64,000 nt of DNA from Lientehia hominis (GCF_021044755.1 NZ_JAJNOR010000006.1:186001-250000), one strand, 5' to 3'. Shown: positions 18,052 through 27,494, counted from the first letter of the stretch. The notes: generated by a model from the sequence alone, not told the origin. Translations and numbers: made by a program.

Positions 18052-19707
18052 TCACATTTCATCCTTCACATATCCGGCTATATTGTACGCATGATCAGAT
18101 ACCCGTTCCAGATTTCCCATGATATCCAGGAAAATGACACCGTGGGAAGCGCGGCACTCATTGTTCGCCAGCCTGGCTATATGTTTGTCCCTCAAATCTT
18201 CCTCGGTGCTGTCCACCAAATCTTCAAACTTGATAACCTGGCGGATGCTTTCCGCATCCTCATTCCTTCTGGCTGATACGGCGTTTTCCACGGAGCCCAC
18301 CGCATAGGAGAAAATGGTCTCCAGATCCTTCTGGCCCATGGGGGAGAACTGGATATCTCCCTGAATCTTGCTCTCGGCCAGCTCCGCGATATTTTCTGCG
18401 TGGTCCCCGATGCGCTCCAGGTCGTTGACCGTATAAAGAAGATTTTTAACCTGTTCTGACTGTTCCTCCATCAACGAAAGATTGGAAATCTTCACCAGAT
18501 ATTCCGTCAGCGCCTTTTCCATGAAATTTATGGTTTTTTCCTGGGCAAAGATCCGGTCCACCGATTCCTGATTGTTTGTGAGGACCGCGTCCTCTCCCAA
18601 TTTCACGTTGTCGAGGGACAGCTCTCCCATGCGGACGACTTCGCGCTTCGCGGTCTCAATGGCAAAGGAGGGGTTTTCCAAAATTCTGGTGTCCAAATGG
18701 GACATGATCTGCTGCTCAAGTGTCTCCTCCGGCTCCTGTACCTTTTCCCGGACAATCTTCCCGGACAGGGATACCAGCCTGCCCGCAAAAGGAAACATAA
18801 TCAGTGTGTTCGTCACGTTGAATATGGTATGGAACACGGAAATCTGTGTACTGTTGATAGTGGACGCCGCCCAGTTCCCATTCAGGCTGAACACGATGAA
18901 CATCACTATGCCGAACAGCACCGCGCCCATCACGTTGAACATCAGATGAATGACTGCCGCCCGTTTCGCCGTCTTATGGGCTCCGGCACTGGCGAGCAGC
19001 GCCGTCACGCAGGTACCGATATTTTGCCCCAAGGTGATATAGACGGCCGAATTCCAGGTGACCACTCCGTTCATGGCCAAGGTCTGCAGAATACCAACGG
19101 AAGCTGAGGAGCTCTGAATGATTCCGGTGACCACCACACCGGCCAAAATACCGAAGATCGGATTGCTTCCAAGCACCGTGAATATCTGAGCAAACACAGG
19201 CGCGTCTTTATAAGGTTCTATGGAGCCGGACATAAAGCTCAGCCCAATGAACAGGACACCGAAACCCACCAGGATGGTTCCAATTTCCTTTTGGCGTTCC
19301 TTTTTCGCAAACAGGAGCATGAATGCCCCGATACCAATGAGGACAGGAGCAAAGAATTCCGGTTTCATGACTTCTCCCCATTCACTCATGGATACCAGCC
19401 ATGCGGTGACGGTCGTACCGATATTGGCGCCCATAATGACGCCTACCGCCTGGGACAGACTCAGTATCCCGGCGTTGACAAAACCGACGACCATGACCGT
19501 GGTCGCGGAGCTGCTCTGGATGATGGCGGTGATCAGCGCGCCCAGCAGCACGCCTAAGAGCCGGTTGTTCGTGATATATCCCAACATCCGCTTCATCCGG
19601 CCTCCGGCCGCTTTCTGAAGGCCGTCCGCCATGATATTCATACCATAGAGGAACATACCCAGGCCGCCGACAAATTGGAATAAAAGTTTCACATCGCTTA
19701 ATGACAT
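18052..19707 (-). CDS. Na/Pi cotransporter family protein with PhoU-like domain
   Basis: A 551-residue membrane protein. Two inverted transporter repeats each carry the QSSSA motif (IIQSSSATT near residue 62 and IIQSSSASV near 193) and a GANIGT/GQNIGT partner motif, forming the sodium-phosphate path. Residues from about 335 to the end are a cytoplasmic PhoU-like helical bundle. The family (NptA/YjbB-like) moves inorganic phosphate with sodium. Start at ATG 19707 has GAGGGAG nine bases upstream; an upstream ATG at 19722 overlaps that site. Pho-box-like repeats precede the gene, supporting phosphate control. Confidence 0.9.
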   Translation of the reverse strand: MSLSDVKLLFQFVGGLGMFLYGMNIMADGLQKAAGGRMKRMLGYITNNRLLGVLLGALITAIIQSSSATTVMVVGFVNAGILSLSQAVGVIMGANIGTTVTAWLVSMSEWGEVMKPEFFAPVLIGIGAFMLLFAKKERQKEIGTILVGFGVLFIGLSFMSGSIEPYKDAPVFAQIFTVLGSNPIFGILAGVVVTGIIQSSSASVGILQTLAMNGVVTWNSAVYITLGQNIGTCVTALLASAGAHKTAKRAAVIHLMFNVMGAVLFGIVMFIVFSLNGNWAASTINSTQISVFHTIFNVTNTLIMFPFAGRLVSLSGKIVREKVQEPEETLEQQIMSHLDTRILENPSFAIETAKREVVRMGELSLDNVKLGEDAVLTNNQESVDRIFAQEKTINFMEKALTEYLVKISNLSLMEEQSEQVKNLLYTVNDLERIGDHAENIAELAESKIQGDIQFSPMGQKDLETIFSYAVGSVENAVSARRNEDAESIRQVIKFEDLVDSTEEDLRDKHIARLANNECRASHGVIFLDIMGNLERVSDHAYNIAGYVKDEM

Positions 19708-19763
19708 AAAAATCTCCCTCATACACGTAATCAGAATCGTTCATCTTCTACTATACAAAATTT

Positions 19764-19803
19764 ATGTCAATTCAAAACCATCTTTATGTAAAATTTGTGT
19801 AAA
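19764..19803 (-). promoter_or_regulatory. Candidate Pho box before the Na/Pi transporter
   Basis: Reading the minus strand, TTTACAC (19803-19797), TTTACAT (19792-19786) and TTGACAT (19770-19764) occur with starts spaced 11 and 22 bases apart. This is the 11-base periodicity of PhoP sites, whose Gram-positive consensus is TTWACA-like repeats. A TATAGT -10 candidate follows at 19755-19750. The third slot (ATGGTTT) is degenerate. The link to phosphate control is inferred from this spacing and from the gene downstream. Confidence 0.55.
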
Positions 19804-19936
19804 GTCAATATTTGAATCAAGCTTGAATCAGTCCCGCACATCGAGAAATAATTATTATTATTTCCGCCTTCATCTGATATTATTACATCAGCATCGCTTT
19901 CAATGTAAAATTTTTGTCTCTACACGGTAATTTAAA

Positions 19937-19960
19937 AGCCCCGGTACCGGCACCGGGGCT
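19937..19960 (-). terminator. Terminator of the LIV/amidohydrolase/DhaKL operon
   Basis: A nine-base stem AGCCCCGGT/ACCGGGGCT with a six-base loop, flanked by T runs on both strands (TTTTTTT on plus; TTTTAAATT on minus). It lies 49 bases after the dhaL stop codon, so its main role should be ending the long minus-strand operon. Confidence 0.85.
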
Positions 19961-20008
19961 TTTTTTCATATCATTCGCACTTTCATCATTGCCTGATATA
20001 TTCTTCAG

Positions 20009-20653
20009 TTATAATGTTTCGATTATATAATCCATCATAATACTAATTTGATAAGACATAGTCACCGCTCCCGGATCCAGGTGTCCGACACCCTTGTTCT
20101 CCTGATAAGAGGCTCTGCCTCTGACGGCCTCCATGTTTTTTGTATTTTCTGCTCCGTCAATGGCCGCCTGCTTAACCGCGAGGCACAATTCTTTCTCTGA
20201 TTTGTGCTCCGCCAATGCCTGACGATATGTCTTTACTGCCGGTGCGAGACTGTCAATCATCGTCTTAAAGCCTTCTTTGGATTGTCCTCTGCTTATGATG
20301 GCTTCCAACATCGCCGCAAGGGCATCACAAAGACTATTTACATCAAGCGTGTCCTTCCCTTTCACCGCCCTGGCAGCGGCCAGATAAGCGCTTCCGTATA
20401 AAACGCCGGAAGATCCGCCGATCACTGCCATCATTGTCTTTCCCATTTCCTGAAAGACTCTGTCAATGGGCATACTTAAGAATTGATCTGTTTGCTTTGT
20501 CAGCCGCTCAAATCCCATATCCATGTTGACCCAATGATCGCCGTCACCGGTTGCGCTGTCCAGCGCAGTGATATAGTCCTTTTGGGCATGTATATAGGCG
20601 TAGGTTCTTTTCACAAATTCCGCATAGTCTGTCGAAGAAATCATAAATCCCAT
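20009..20653 (-). CDS. dhaL: Dihydroxyacetone kinase subunit L (DAK2 domain)
   Basis: A 214-residue DAK2-domain protein, the nucleotide-binding half of dihydroxyacetone kinase. The Mg/nucleotide-binding Asp triad is visible as D32-x4-D37-x-D39 in LDSATGDGDHW; position 41 is Trp where the common family sequence has Gly. The later GSSGVLYGSAYLAAA phosphate-binding loop is intact. In the PTS-type enzyme DhaL holds ADP that is rephosphorylated by DhaM; no DhaM is encoded here. Last gene of the operon, 25 bases after dhaK. Expected to act in the cytosol with the adjacent DhaK on dihydroxyacetone or a related short ketose or aldose. Confidence 0.9.
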   Translation of the reverse strand: MGFMISSTDYAEFVKRTYAYIHAQKDYITALDSATGDGDHWVNMDMGFERLTKQTDQFLSMPIDRVFQEMGKTMMAVIGGSSGVLYGSAYLAAARAVKGKDTLDVNSLCDALAAMLEAIISRGQSKEGFKTMIDSLAPAVKTYRQALAEHKSEKELCLAVKQAAIDGAENTKNMEAVRGRASYQENKGVGHLDPGAVTMSYQISIMMDYIIETL

Positions 20654-20678
20654 AATCTGATCTCCCTTTCCTCAAATT

Positions 20679-21674
20679 TTACTTATCCAATATTTTCAGA
20701 GCCGGTGTATCACAAGGAGCATCCAGCAATTCTTTTAATTCATCATCCAGCTTCATTAAGGTAAGGGAACAGCCCGCCATATCCAATGACGTACAGAAAT
20801 TGCCTACAAATGTTTTATATACCTTGATTTCCCGATCTTTTAATAAGTTTTGGACCTCACGATTCATGATATATAATTCCATAAGCGGCGTTGCTCCAAG
20901 TCCATTGACCATGACCGCAACTTCACTTTCTGAATAATCATAATCCTTCAGGATTCTTTCCAGCAGATCTTTTGCTAATTCTTTTGCCGGCTTAATTTCA
21001 GAACGCCCCACCCCAGGCTCTCCATGGATTCCCATGCCGATTTCAATTTCATTATCCGCCATCTCGAATCCCGGTTTCCCCACTGACGGAAGCGTACAGG
21101 AACTCATTGCCATTCCCACACTGCGAATATTGGCAATCGCATGCTCTGCCGCTTGTTTTACTTCCTTCAAAGCAGCACCCTGTTCTGCCTTTGCCCCCGC
21201 GATTTTATGTACGAAAACAGTTCCCGCGATTCCTCTCCGTCCGGTTGAATAGGTGCTATCCGGTACGGCAACATCATCTTTAACCACAACCGTTTCAACT
21301 TCAACATCATCCATCTCAGCAAGCTCAGCAGAAAAACCAAAATTCATAATATCTCCGGAATAATTCTTAACAACCATGAGAACGCCTTTTCCCTTATTGA
21401 CCTGGCGGATCGCTTCTGTAATGCGATCCGGACTCGGTGAAGAGAATACATTGCCTGCAATGGCAGCATCCAGCATACCGATTCCCACATAGCCAGCGTG
21501 AAGTGGTTCATGTCCTGCACCTCCTCCTGAGATGACAGCGACCTTATCTCCTTTTTCTTTTCTTGTAATGATTTCCAGATCCGGTGTATAGGTCAGTTTA
21601 TCCGGATATGCGAGCTGCAGTCCTTCCATCGCTTCTCCCACCGCTTTTGATGGATCATTCATCAGTTTTTTCAT
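20679..21674 (-). CDS. dhaK: Dihydroxyacetone kinase subunit K
   Basis: A 331-residue protein that aligns by eye along its length with E. coli DhaK. Substrate-binding features are conserved: GGGAGHEPLHAG (His55), KNYSGDIMNF (Asp108), and GMGIHGEPG, whose His217 corresponds to the His that binds the ketone covalently as a hemiaminal. It should therefore be active on a short carbonyl substrate. Start at ATG 21674 has AAGGGGAAGG before it. It lies 30 bases after an amidohydrolase gene, so the kinase probably acts on a product of that pathway. Confidence 0.92.
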   Translation of the reverse strand: MKKLMNDPSKAVGEAMEGLQLAYPDKLTYTPDLEIITRKEKGDKVAVISGGGAGHEPLHAGYVGIGMLDAAIAGNVFSSPSPDRITEAIRQVNKGKGVLMVVKNYSGDIMNFGFSAELAEMDDVEVETVVVKDDVAVPDSTYSTGRRGIAGTVFVHKIAGAKAEQGAALKEVKQAAEHAIANIRSVGMAMSSCTLPSVGKPGFEMADNEIEIGMGIHGEPGVGRSEIKPAKELAKDLLERILKDYDYSESEVAVMVNGLGATPLMELYIMNREVQNLLKDREIKVYKTFVGNFCTSLDMAGCSLTLMKLDDELKELLDAPCDTPALKILDK

Positions 21675-21704
21675 AGCCTTCCCCTTTCCGGTAAAATACA
21701 CACT

Positions 21705-22859
21705 TTATATTTTCTTTAAACAGTACAAATCCTCTGCATTTTTTCTCAGAATCATATCTCCTATTCCTTCACAATACGCTCTTGAGAAATAATTTTTATT
21801 GATATAGTCTTCCAGTGTTTCAGCCAGCACTCTTTTAAAATAATTTGCAGCAAACCAGGACTGGTCAACATTTCCGCCGCCGTCTGATCCATACATGATC
21901 TTATTATGAGGACATACATCCAGTACTTTTCTAAACTCTGTTTCAACAGCTCGTCCCAGATAGGAAACCGTTGAGGATATATCCAAATATACGTTTGTAT
22001 AATTCGCCGCCAAAAAAGCGGACTCATATCCATATGGAAACCCGGAATGAACAATAACGATTTTCGTTTGCTTCCCTATATCAGTATTAATGAGTTCATA
22101 TAAGTCATTGGGATTCATAAGTCTCAGGTCGCATGCCGGCGGGTCACCCACCCCGGAATGAATCTGAAAAGCGATTCCATACTGATGTGCAAGCTCCATT
22201 CCATGATAAACCATATAGTCTCGAAATGGCTTGTCCTTCCTGTCAGAAATATATTTCCCTTGATAAACTGTCTCATAGTTTACCCGGGCTTCTTCATACG
22301 TAACCGGTGCCCATTTCAATCCAGTATAATATCCGACAACTGTTTTAATCCCTGCAACTGAATGATCCTTTATATAATCCTTCACATATTGGTCGAATGC
22401 TTTCAGCATCTCTTCAAAAGATAAATTTTTACGATAAAGGTATCTGTCACATGTAGTTTCAACTCGTATCAGATCATAAACCTGACAAACATCCTCCATT
22501 GTCTCATGAAAAACCTTAAATTCATTCGGAGTTAATCCTTCCCCGGTAATTGGAAAGCCAGAATCGGATATCATGGAGACGATTCCTGCATCTTGATACA
22601 ATGCCTTTACAAAGCCCTTGTAGTCCGCTTTTGCTTTTTCATTACGAATTTCAACAACTTCTTCCTCATTTGCATGAGAAAGCTGAAACAAACGCTTGTA
22701 TTCCTGTAAAGCCATCTGATAAGATGTCAGATAATGAAAATCTTTAAGACCTTTGTGGGTACACATGGAAAACGCGTATGTAAAATCCTCTTTTTCTCTT
22801 GTAGGTATAAAAGGGTGTGCATGTGAATCAACAATTGTTATTTCCCGAAAATCAAGCAT
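21705..22859 (-). CDS. Amidohydrolase family protein (paralogue A)
   Basis: A 384-residue metal-dependent hydrolase-like TIM barrel. The N-terminal HxH is DSHAHPF (His13, His15); a Lys-containing strand IKTVVGYYTGL, a His strand FQIHSGVGDPP, a second His strand IVHSGFPYGYES and the C-terminal Asp strand MYGSDGGG follow in the expected order. It resembles the gene at 26331-27494 throughout, so the two are paralogues in one operon. Members of this amidohydrolase-2 group hydrolyse C-N or C-O bonds or decarboxylate acids; the reaction here is unknown. GGGAGG precedes the ATG, 12 bases after livF-like. Confidence 0.85.
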   Translation of the reverse strand: MLDFREITIVDSHAHPFIPTREKEDFTYAFSMCTHKGLKDFHYLTSYQMALQEYKRLFQLSHANEEEVVEIRNEKAKADYKGFVKALYQDAGIVSMISDSGFPITGEGLTPNEFKVFHETMEDVCQVYDLIRVETTCDRYLYRKNLSFEEMLKAFDQYVKDYIKDHSVAGIKTVVGYYTGLKWAPVTYEEARVNYETVYQGKYISDRKDKPFRDYMVYHGMELAHQYGIAFQIHSGVGDPPACDLRLMNPNDLYELINTDIGKQTKIVIVHSGFPYGYESAFLAANYTNVYLDISSTVSYLGRAVETEFRKVLDVCPHNKIMYGSDGGGNVDQSWFAANYFKRVLAETLEDYINKNYFSRAYCEGIGDMILRKNAEDLYCLKKI

Positions 22860-22871
22860 AAGCGCCTCCCT

Positions 22872-23576
22872 TTATCCTAAATAGGCCTTTACAACGGTAT
22901 CGGAACGCAATAAGTTTTCCGCGGTATCTTCTGTTACAATACGTCCTGACTCAATCACATAGCACCGGTCCGCAGTTTTAAGGGCCATACGTGCATTTTG
23001 TTCTACCAGAATAATGGTAACTCCCATCTCGCGGATACGGCCGAATAGTTTAAAAATATCTGTAATGATCAAAGGCGCAAGCCCCAGAGAAGGTTCATCC
23101 AGCATCAGCACTTTCGGTTTTGCCATCATGGCTCGTCCGATTGCAAGCATCTGCTGTTCTCCGCCTGATAAAGTACCTCCCATTTGATGGATTCTCTCTT
23201 TGAGAATTGGAAAGAGTGTAAAGACCGTCTCCAGTTCTTTTTCGTTTTCGGATGTACTTCCGAAATATCCGCCTAACATCAAATTATCCTTGACCGTAAA
23301 TCCGGGAAAAATGTGACGTGCTTCTGGCGCCAGAATGACACCGCTTTTCACAATTTTTCTCGTTTCTTTTTTTGTGATATCTTCTCCTTTAAACGTTATT
23401 TTACCTGCCGCTTTCGGAACAAGGCCCATAATTGAATTCATAAGAGTCGATTTTCCAGCTCCATTTGCTCCGATCAGAGTAATGATTTCTCCCTCATTAA
23501 CGTCAAGGGAAATTCCTCTAAGCGCTTGAATTCCACCGTAGCGTACTTTCAAATCTTTGACAGAAAGGATGCTCAT
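22872..23576 (-). CDS. LIV-type ABC importer ATPase, LivF-like (operon 1)
   Basis: A 234-residue ATPase of the branched-chain amino acid/urea/amide uptake class. Walker A is GANGAGKST, signature LSGGEQQMLAIGRAMM, Walker B VLMLDEPSLGLAP and the switch His region ILVEQNARMAL, all in the LivF pattern. It overlaps the LivG-like gene by four bases. Substrates of LIV-type systems are wide (amino acids, urea, short amides, aromatic acids, purines), so this name does not fix the ligand. Confidence 0.93.
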   Translation of the reverse strand: MSILSVKDLKVRYGGIQALRGISLDVNEGEIITLIGANGAGKSTLMNSIMGLVPKAAGKITFKGEDITKKETRKIVKSGVILAPEARHIFPGFTVKDNLMLGGYFGSTSENEKELETVFTLFPILKERIHQMGGTLSGGEQQMLAIGRAMMAKPKVLMLDEPSLGLAPLIITDIFKLFGRIREMGVTIILVEQNARMALKTADRCYVIESGRIVTEDTAENLLRSDTVVKAYLG

Positions 23577-24343
23577 TCTTCCTCCTCCTTTCCAAGATAA
23601 GCATTGATCACATCCGGATTCGTCTTAACTTCACCAGGAGTTCCGGCACATATCAGTTCACCATGATTTAACACATATAAACGATCACATACATTCATAA
23701 CAAATTTCATGTCATGCTCGATCAAAATAATAGTATACCCGGAGTCTCTCAGTTTGCTGACTGTTATTAACAGATCAGCTGTTTCCTGTTCATTCATTCC
23801 GGCTGCCGGCTCATCCAGCAGCAAAATGGTTGCATCCGTTGCCATAGCCCTTGCAATTTCCAGCCTTCTCTGTTCCCCATAAGGCAGACTTGCGGGAGAA
23901 TCATATTTGTAATCCAAAAGCCCCATTGTTTCCAGGATTTCCAATGCCTTTTGCTCTTGCAGCTTTTCTTCTCTTCTCTTTTTAGGAGTATTAAAAAGAT
24001 TATCAAAGATTGACGCCTTTGACCTGCAGCACATTCCCATCATGACATTATCAAGAACTGACATTTGTTTAAAAAGCCGGATGTTCTGGAATGTTCTTGC
24101 AAAACCCAAACGTGTGATCTCATATTTTTTTAATCCGTTTATTTTCTTTTCATTCAGCATAATGGTTCCAGCGGTGGGCTGATAAACGCCTGTTATAATA
24201 TTAAATAAGGTCGTCTTTCCTGCTCCATTTGGACCGATCACTCCGACAATTTCACCGAAACGCACTTCCATATTTACATCATTCAGCGCTGTCAAACCGC
24301 CAAACTTTTGCGTAAGACCAGTCACAACAAGGTTTGCGTTCAT
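23573..24343 (-). CDS. LIV-type ABC importer ATPase, LivG-like (operon 1)
   Basis: A 256-residue ATPase with Walker A GPNGAGKTT, Q-loop FARTFQNIRLFK, the LivG-type degenerate signature SLPYGEQRRLEIARAMA, Walker B ILLLDEPAAGMN and ILIEHDMKFVM. The missing canonical LSGGQ is normal for LivG. It overlaps both neighbouring genes by four bases, showing strict co-translation with the LivF-like ATPase and LivM-like permease. Confidence 0.93.
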   Translation of the reverse strand: MNANLVVTGLTQKFGGLTALNDVNMEVRFGEIVGVIGPNGAGKTTLFNIITGVYQPTAGTIMLNEKKINGLKKYEITRLGFARTFQNIRLFKQMSVLDNVMMGMCCRSKASIFDNLFNTPKKRREEKLQEQKALEILETMGLLDYKYDSPASLPYGEQRRLEIARAMATDATILLLDEPAAGMNEQETADLLITVSKLRDSGYTIILIEHDMKFVMNVCDRLYVLNHGELICAGTPGEVKTNPDVINAYLGKEEEE

Positions 24344-25374
24344 TCTCCGCCACCCCCTTTTCGCTCAGTCTTCTTTCGCCTGTCCAGTATTTTCTTCCTT
24401 ATCAATTTAAGATCCAGGTTGCCAAGCAGTCCACCTGGCATAAAGTTCATCATAATCACCATCAAAGCTCCATAAATCAAGAGGCGGTACTGAAGTAATC
24501 CTCTCATGAGCTCAGGCAGTACGGTTAATATGATACATCCTAAAAACGTGCCCGGAATGCTGCCAAGGCCGCCAAAAATGATCATTACAATATATTCCTG
24601 TGATACGGCGCTGGTAAAGCTGGAAGGATGAATAAACGTCACATACTGTGCATAAAATGCTCCGACAAATCCACAGATGGCTGCGGAAATAATAAAATTC
24701 ACACGCTTTATATGTACAATATTAATTCCCATTGTCTCTGCAGCCGAGTCGTCATCCCGGATTGATTTTAAGGAAAGACCAAAATTAGAATTGACCAGAT
24801 TTTTAATCAAAATGGTTACAATAACAAGAATGATAAGTGCTATAATATAATTTGCTCTTCCGGATTTAAGCTTATTTCCAAAGATGGTAACGGATGGAAT
24901 GTTCATAATACCCAGAGAACCTCTTGTGAGTTCCTGCCAGTTCATTTCAACTATTCTTATGATCTCACAAAATCCCATCGTAACAATTGAAAGATAATAT
25001 CCCTTTAGCTTAAGCGTAGGAAGGGCAATCAAGAATCCAAATCCCGCTGCGGTCACCATTCCAAAAACCATTGCAGCCAAAGACGGTAAGCCCAGACGCA
25101 TTACGCTCAAAGCTCCGGCATAAGCTCCTATTCCAAAAAAAGCTACAGTCGCAAAAGACATTTGACCCATATATCCCTGTACTAAATTCAACGCAAGCCC
25201 AAGAACAATATTGATCAAACAAAGTGTTGAAATTCTCAAAAAGTATTTATTTGTTGTCAAAAACGGAAACGCGGTCACGATAATGATCAATATGATCATA
25301 ATAGGGATTTGATGCATAGCGATGAACTCAATTACGCCTGTCCATGCTTTTTTCAGAAAATTTATACTCTTCAT
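24340..25374 (-). CDS. LIV-type ABC importer permease, LivM-like (operon 1)
   Basis: A 344-residue polytopic permease. The LivM signature region is seen as SIRDDDSAAETMGINIVHIK, with LPTLKLKGYYLSIVTMGF and VQGYMGQMSFATVAFFGIGA earlier. Start chosen at ATG 25374, which has AAGGAGAAG upstream, rather than an in-frame ATG ten codons earlier that overlaps the LivH-like gene. The C-terminus ends in a basic, Gly-rich tail. Confidence 0.9.
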   Translation of the reverse strand: MKSINFLKKAWTGVIEFIAMHQIPIMIILIIIVTAFPFLTTNKYFLRISTLCLINIVLGLALNLVQGYMGQMSFATVAFFGIGAYAGALSVMRLGLPSLAAMVFGMVTAAGFGFLIALPTLKLKGYYLSIVTMGFCEIIRIVEMNWQELTRGSLGIMNIPSVTIFGNKLKSGRANYIIALIILVIVTILIKNLVNSNFGLSLKSIRDDDSAAETMGINIVHIKRVNFIISAAICGFVGAFYAQYVTFIHPSSFTSAVSQEYIVMIIFGGLGSIPGTFLGCIILTVLPELMRGLLQYRLLIYGALMVIMMNFMPGGLLGNLDLKLIRKKILDRRKKTERKGGGGE

Positions 25375-25387
25375 ATGCGTCTTCTCC

Positions 25388-26266
25388 TTACATTTTATCG
25401 ACATTATTCTTTCCGAAAATTCCCGAAGGTTTTACAAGAAGAACAATGATGAGAATAGCAAACGCGATCGCATCGCGATATCCGGCGCTGATATAGCTGG
25501 CTCCAATAGATTCCGCCAGCCCTACGATCAAACCGCCTAAAACCGCTCCCGGCAAAGATCCTACGCCGCCCAATACAGCGGCGGCAAACGTTTTCATTCC
25601 AACAATAAAACTCATATTTGTATCAATGTTCTGATAATAAGATCCGACCAGAACACCTGAAATACATGCCAGCATGGCTGCAGCCACAAAGGTCAGTGTG
25701 ATAACAAGAGAAACATCGATTCCCATTAATTTTGCACACATCTGATCCTGCGAGACAGCCAGCATGGATTTTCCTATTTTTGTTTTGTAAACAACAAACG
25801 ACACAGCCAACATAAGTAAAATGCAAGTAATGAAAATAAAAATTTGTGTTCCACTTATGATCGTTTTTCCTATTGTTATCTTCCCAAAATTAAGAAAATT
25901 TGGAAAAGCTTTTGTTTCCGTGCCAACCCAGATCTGAATCGCATTTTCTATGAAAGTGCCAACACCCAGAGTAGAGATAAGCGCAGACATCCTCGGAGCA
26001 TTCTTTTTTCTTAATCTTCGAAGTCCAACAAAATCAACCACATAGCCAACCGCTCCCAGTGTAATTACCGCAAGCGGAACAGCCAGTGGAGCGCTTGCCC
26101 CAAACCTCATCATTAATACATAAATAAAATATGCGCCCAGCATATATTCCGCACCATTTGCAAAATTGATCAGGCGCAGGACGCCGAACACCAGTGAATA
26201 TCCAATGGCAACTAAGGCATATGTTGATCCTATTGTAAGTCCATTTACTATCTGTTGGAGAAACAC
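25388..26266 (-). CDS. LIV-type ABC importer permease, LivH-like (operon 1)
   Basis: A 292-residue polytopic membrane protein with the LivH pattern: ALVAIGYSLVFGVLRLINFANGAEYMLGA at the N-terminus, MLAVSQDQMCAKLMGIDV in the cytoplasmic coupling loop and GVGSLPGAVLGGLIVG near the end. It lies 13 bases before the LivM-like start. A 64-base gap with a perfect stem-loop separates it from the preceding amidohydrolase gene. Confidence 0.92.
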   Translation of the reverse strand: MFLQQIVNGLTIGSTYALVAIGYSLVFGVLRLINFANGAEYMLGAYFIYVLMMRFGASAPLAVPLAVITLGAVGYVVDFVGLRRLRKKNAPRMSALISTLGVGTFIENAIQIWVGTETKAFPNFLNFGKITIGKTIISGTQIFIFITCILLMLAVSFVVYKTKIGKSMLAVSQDQMCAKLMGIDVSLVITLTFVAAAMLACISGVLVGSYYQNIDTNMSFIVGMKTFAAAVLGGVGSLPGAVLGGLIVGLAESIGASYISAGYRDAIAFAILIIVLLVKPSGIFGKNNVDKM

Positions 26267-26293
26267 CTATCTCATCCCCCCTATTCTTATAGT

Positions 26294-26324
26294 ACATGCA
26301 ACGCTGTTTCACAGCGTTGCATGT
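26294..26324. other. Perfect stem-loop inside operon 1
   Basis: Thirteen-base perfect arms (ACATGCAACGCTG and its complement) around a TTTCA loop, between the first amidohydrolase gene and the LivH-like gene. There is no T run after it in the minus direction, so it is more likely an mRNA processing or stability element, or a weak attenuator, than a full terminator. Confidence 0.7.
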
Positions 26325-26330
26325 CATTGC

Positions 26331-27494
26331 CTATATGTTGTAAACTCGTTTTACATTGTTATAAAGTATGTCTTCTGCACTCTGCATAGCAAATTCATAG
26401 GTAATATATCCATCCTCGATCAGCTCTTCCAGAATGCGGGCATATACCTTTTTAAAATTCATCGCTCCAAACCATAAGCCTTCCAAAATCAAACCAGCGT
26501 CTGTTCCAAAAAACAGTTTCTTTGTAGGACAAAGTTCCAAAAGTGCTTTCAGCTTGTCATACGCTGAAATCCCGGCAAAGGGAATAAAAGAAGAACAGTC
26601 ACAATATACATTGTCAAAATGGTTGGCCAGCATACCCAATTCCTCACAGTAAGGATAACCTCCATGGATCAAAACAATTTTTGTCCCCATGACGCGGGGA
26701 TCGTTCAATGCATCCGTCAGGTTTGCCGGATTCACCCGAATGATATGACAGTGGGGCGTATCTCCTAATCCTGTGTGCACCTGAAGGGGAATATCCAGTT
26801 CTTTACAAATCTCACAAGCTTTGATAAAGATGAAATCCCGGAACATCTTGTTATATTCCCAGCACTCCTTTTTGTAGAGGTATAAGTAGTATCCCTTACG
26901 GAACTCATCCCTGGTAACCGGGTGTACATCTAATCCCGTGTAATATGCGACAACGGATTTCAATGCGATTAAATTTTTTTCTCTGACCAATGCTTTTGTT
27001 TCTTCTACAAGGCGCCGCTCAAATTCATCGAAAGATGGTTCTTCTGCAACAATACGGTTAGCTACCCATTCAATTCTGTCAATGTTATAGATATCTGAAT
27101 ATCCAGCACAGGCATCCCTGTATTCTCTAATTTCTGCATCTGTCAATTTGCTTTCTGGATTTGTGATCTGTGAAATGGGAAATCCAAAATCACATAGAAA
27201 ACCTTTAATGTTTTGGCTTTTGAATAGTTTATGTGCATAGTTTTTTCTATCTTCTCTTGCGTATTTATTTCTTACTGCAAGAATTTCTTCTTCTGTAGCA
27301 TCTTTTGGTAGATCAAAAAATTTTCTCAGAGCATTTAATACCTGCTGATAATAGAATGTACTTTTCATATTCTCAGTAGATACTGGATATAAACCAATGC
27401 AAAAATTATCTGCAAACGTCTCTGGCTCCCGATCCAGCACAAATGGATGACAGTGATTATCAATCACAGGGATTTTTGATAAATCAATTTTCAT
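26331..27494 (-). CDS. Amidohydrolase family protein (paralogue B)
   Basis: A 387-residue TIM-barrel hydrolase-like protein. Motifs in order: DNHCHPF (HxH), LKSVVAYYTGL (Lys strand), LQVHTGLGDTPHC (His), VLIHGGYPYCEE (His) and FFGTDAGL (Asp). Each has a counterpart in paralogue A at 21705-22859, but the sequences differ widely outside these strands, so the two probably act on different intermediates or as a heteromer. Start at ATG 27494 follows AGGAGAGAAG; a longer reading from 27566 would add 24 residues without such a site and run into the binding-protein gene. Confidence 0.85.
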   Translation of the reverse strand: MKIDLSKIPVIDNHCHPFVLDREPETFADNFCIGLYPVSTENMKSTFYYQQVLNALRKFFDLPKDATEEEILAVRNKYAREDRKNYAHKLFKSQNIKGFLCDFGFPISQITNPESKLTDAEIREYRDACAGYSDIYNIDRIEWVANRIVAEEPSFDEFERRLVEETKALVREKNLIALKSVVAYYTGLDVHPVTRDEFRKGYYLYLYKKECWEYNKMFRDFIFIKACEICKELDIPLQVHTGLGDTPHCHIIRVNPANLTDALNDPRVMGTKIVLIHGGYPYCEELGMLANHFDNVYCDCSSFIPFAGISAYDKLKALLELCPTKKLFFGTDAGLILEGLWFGAMNFKKVYARILEELIEDGYITYEFAMQSAEDILYNNVKRVYNI

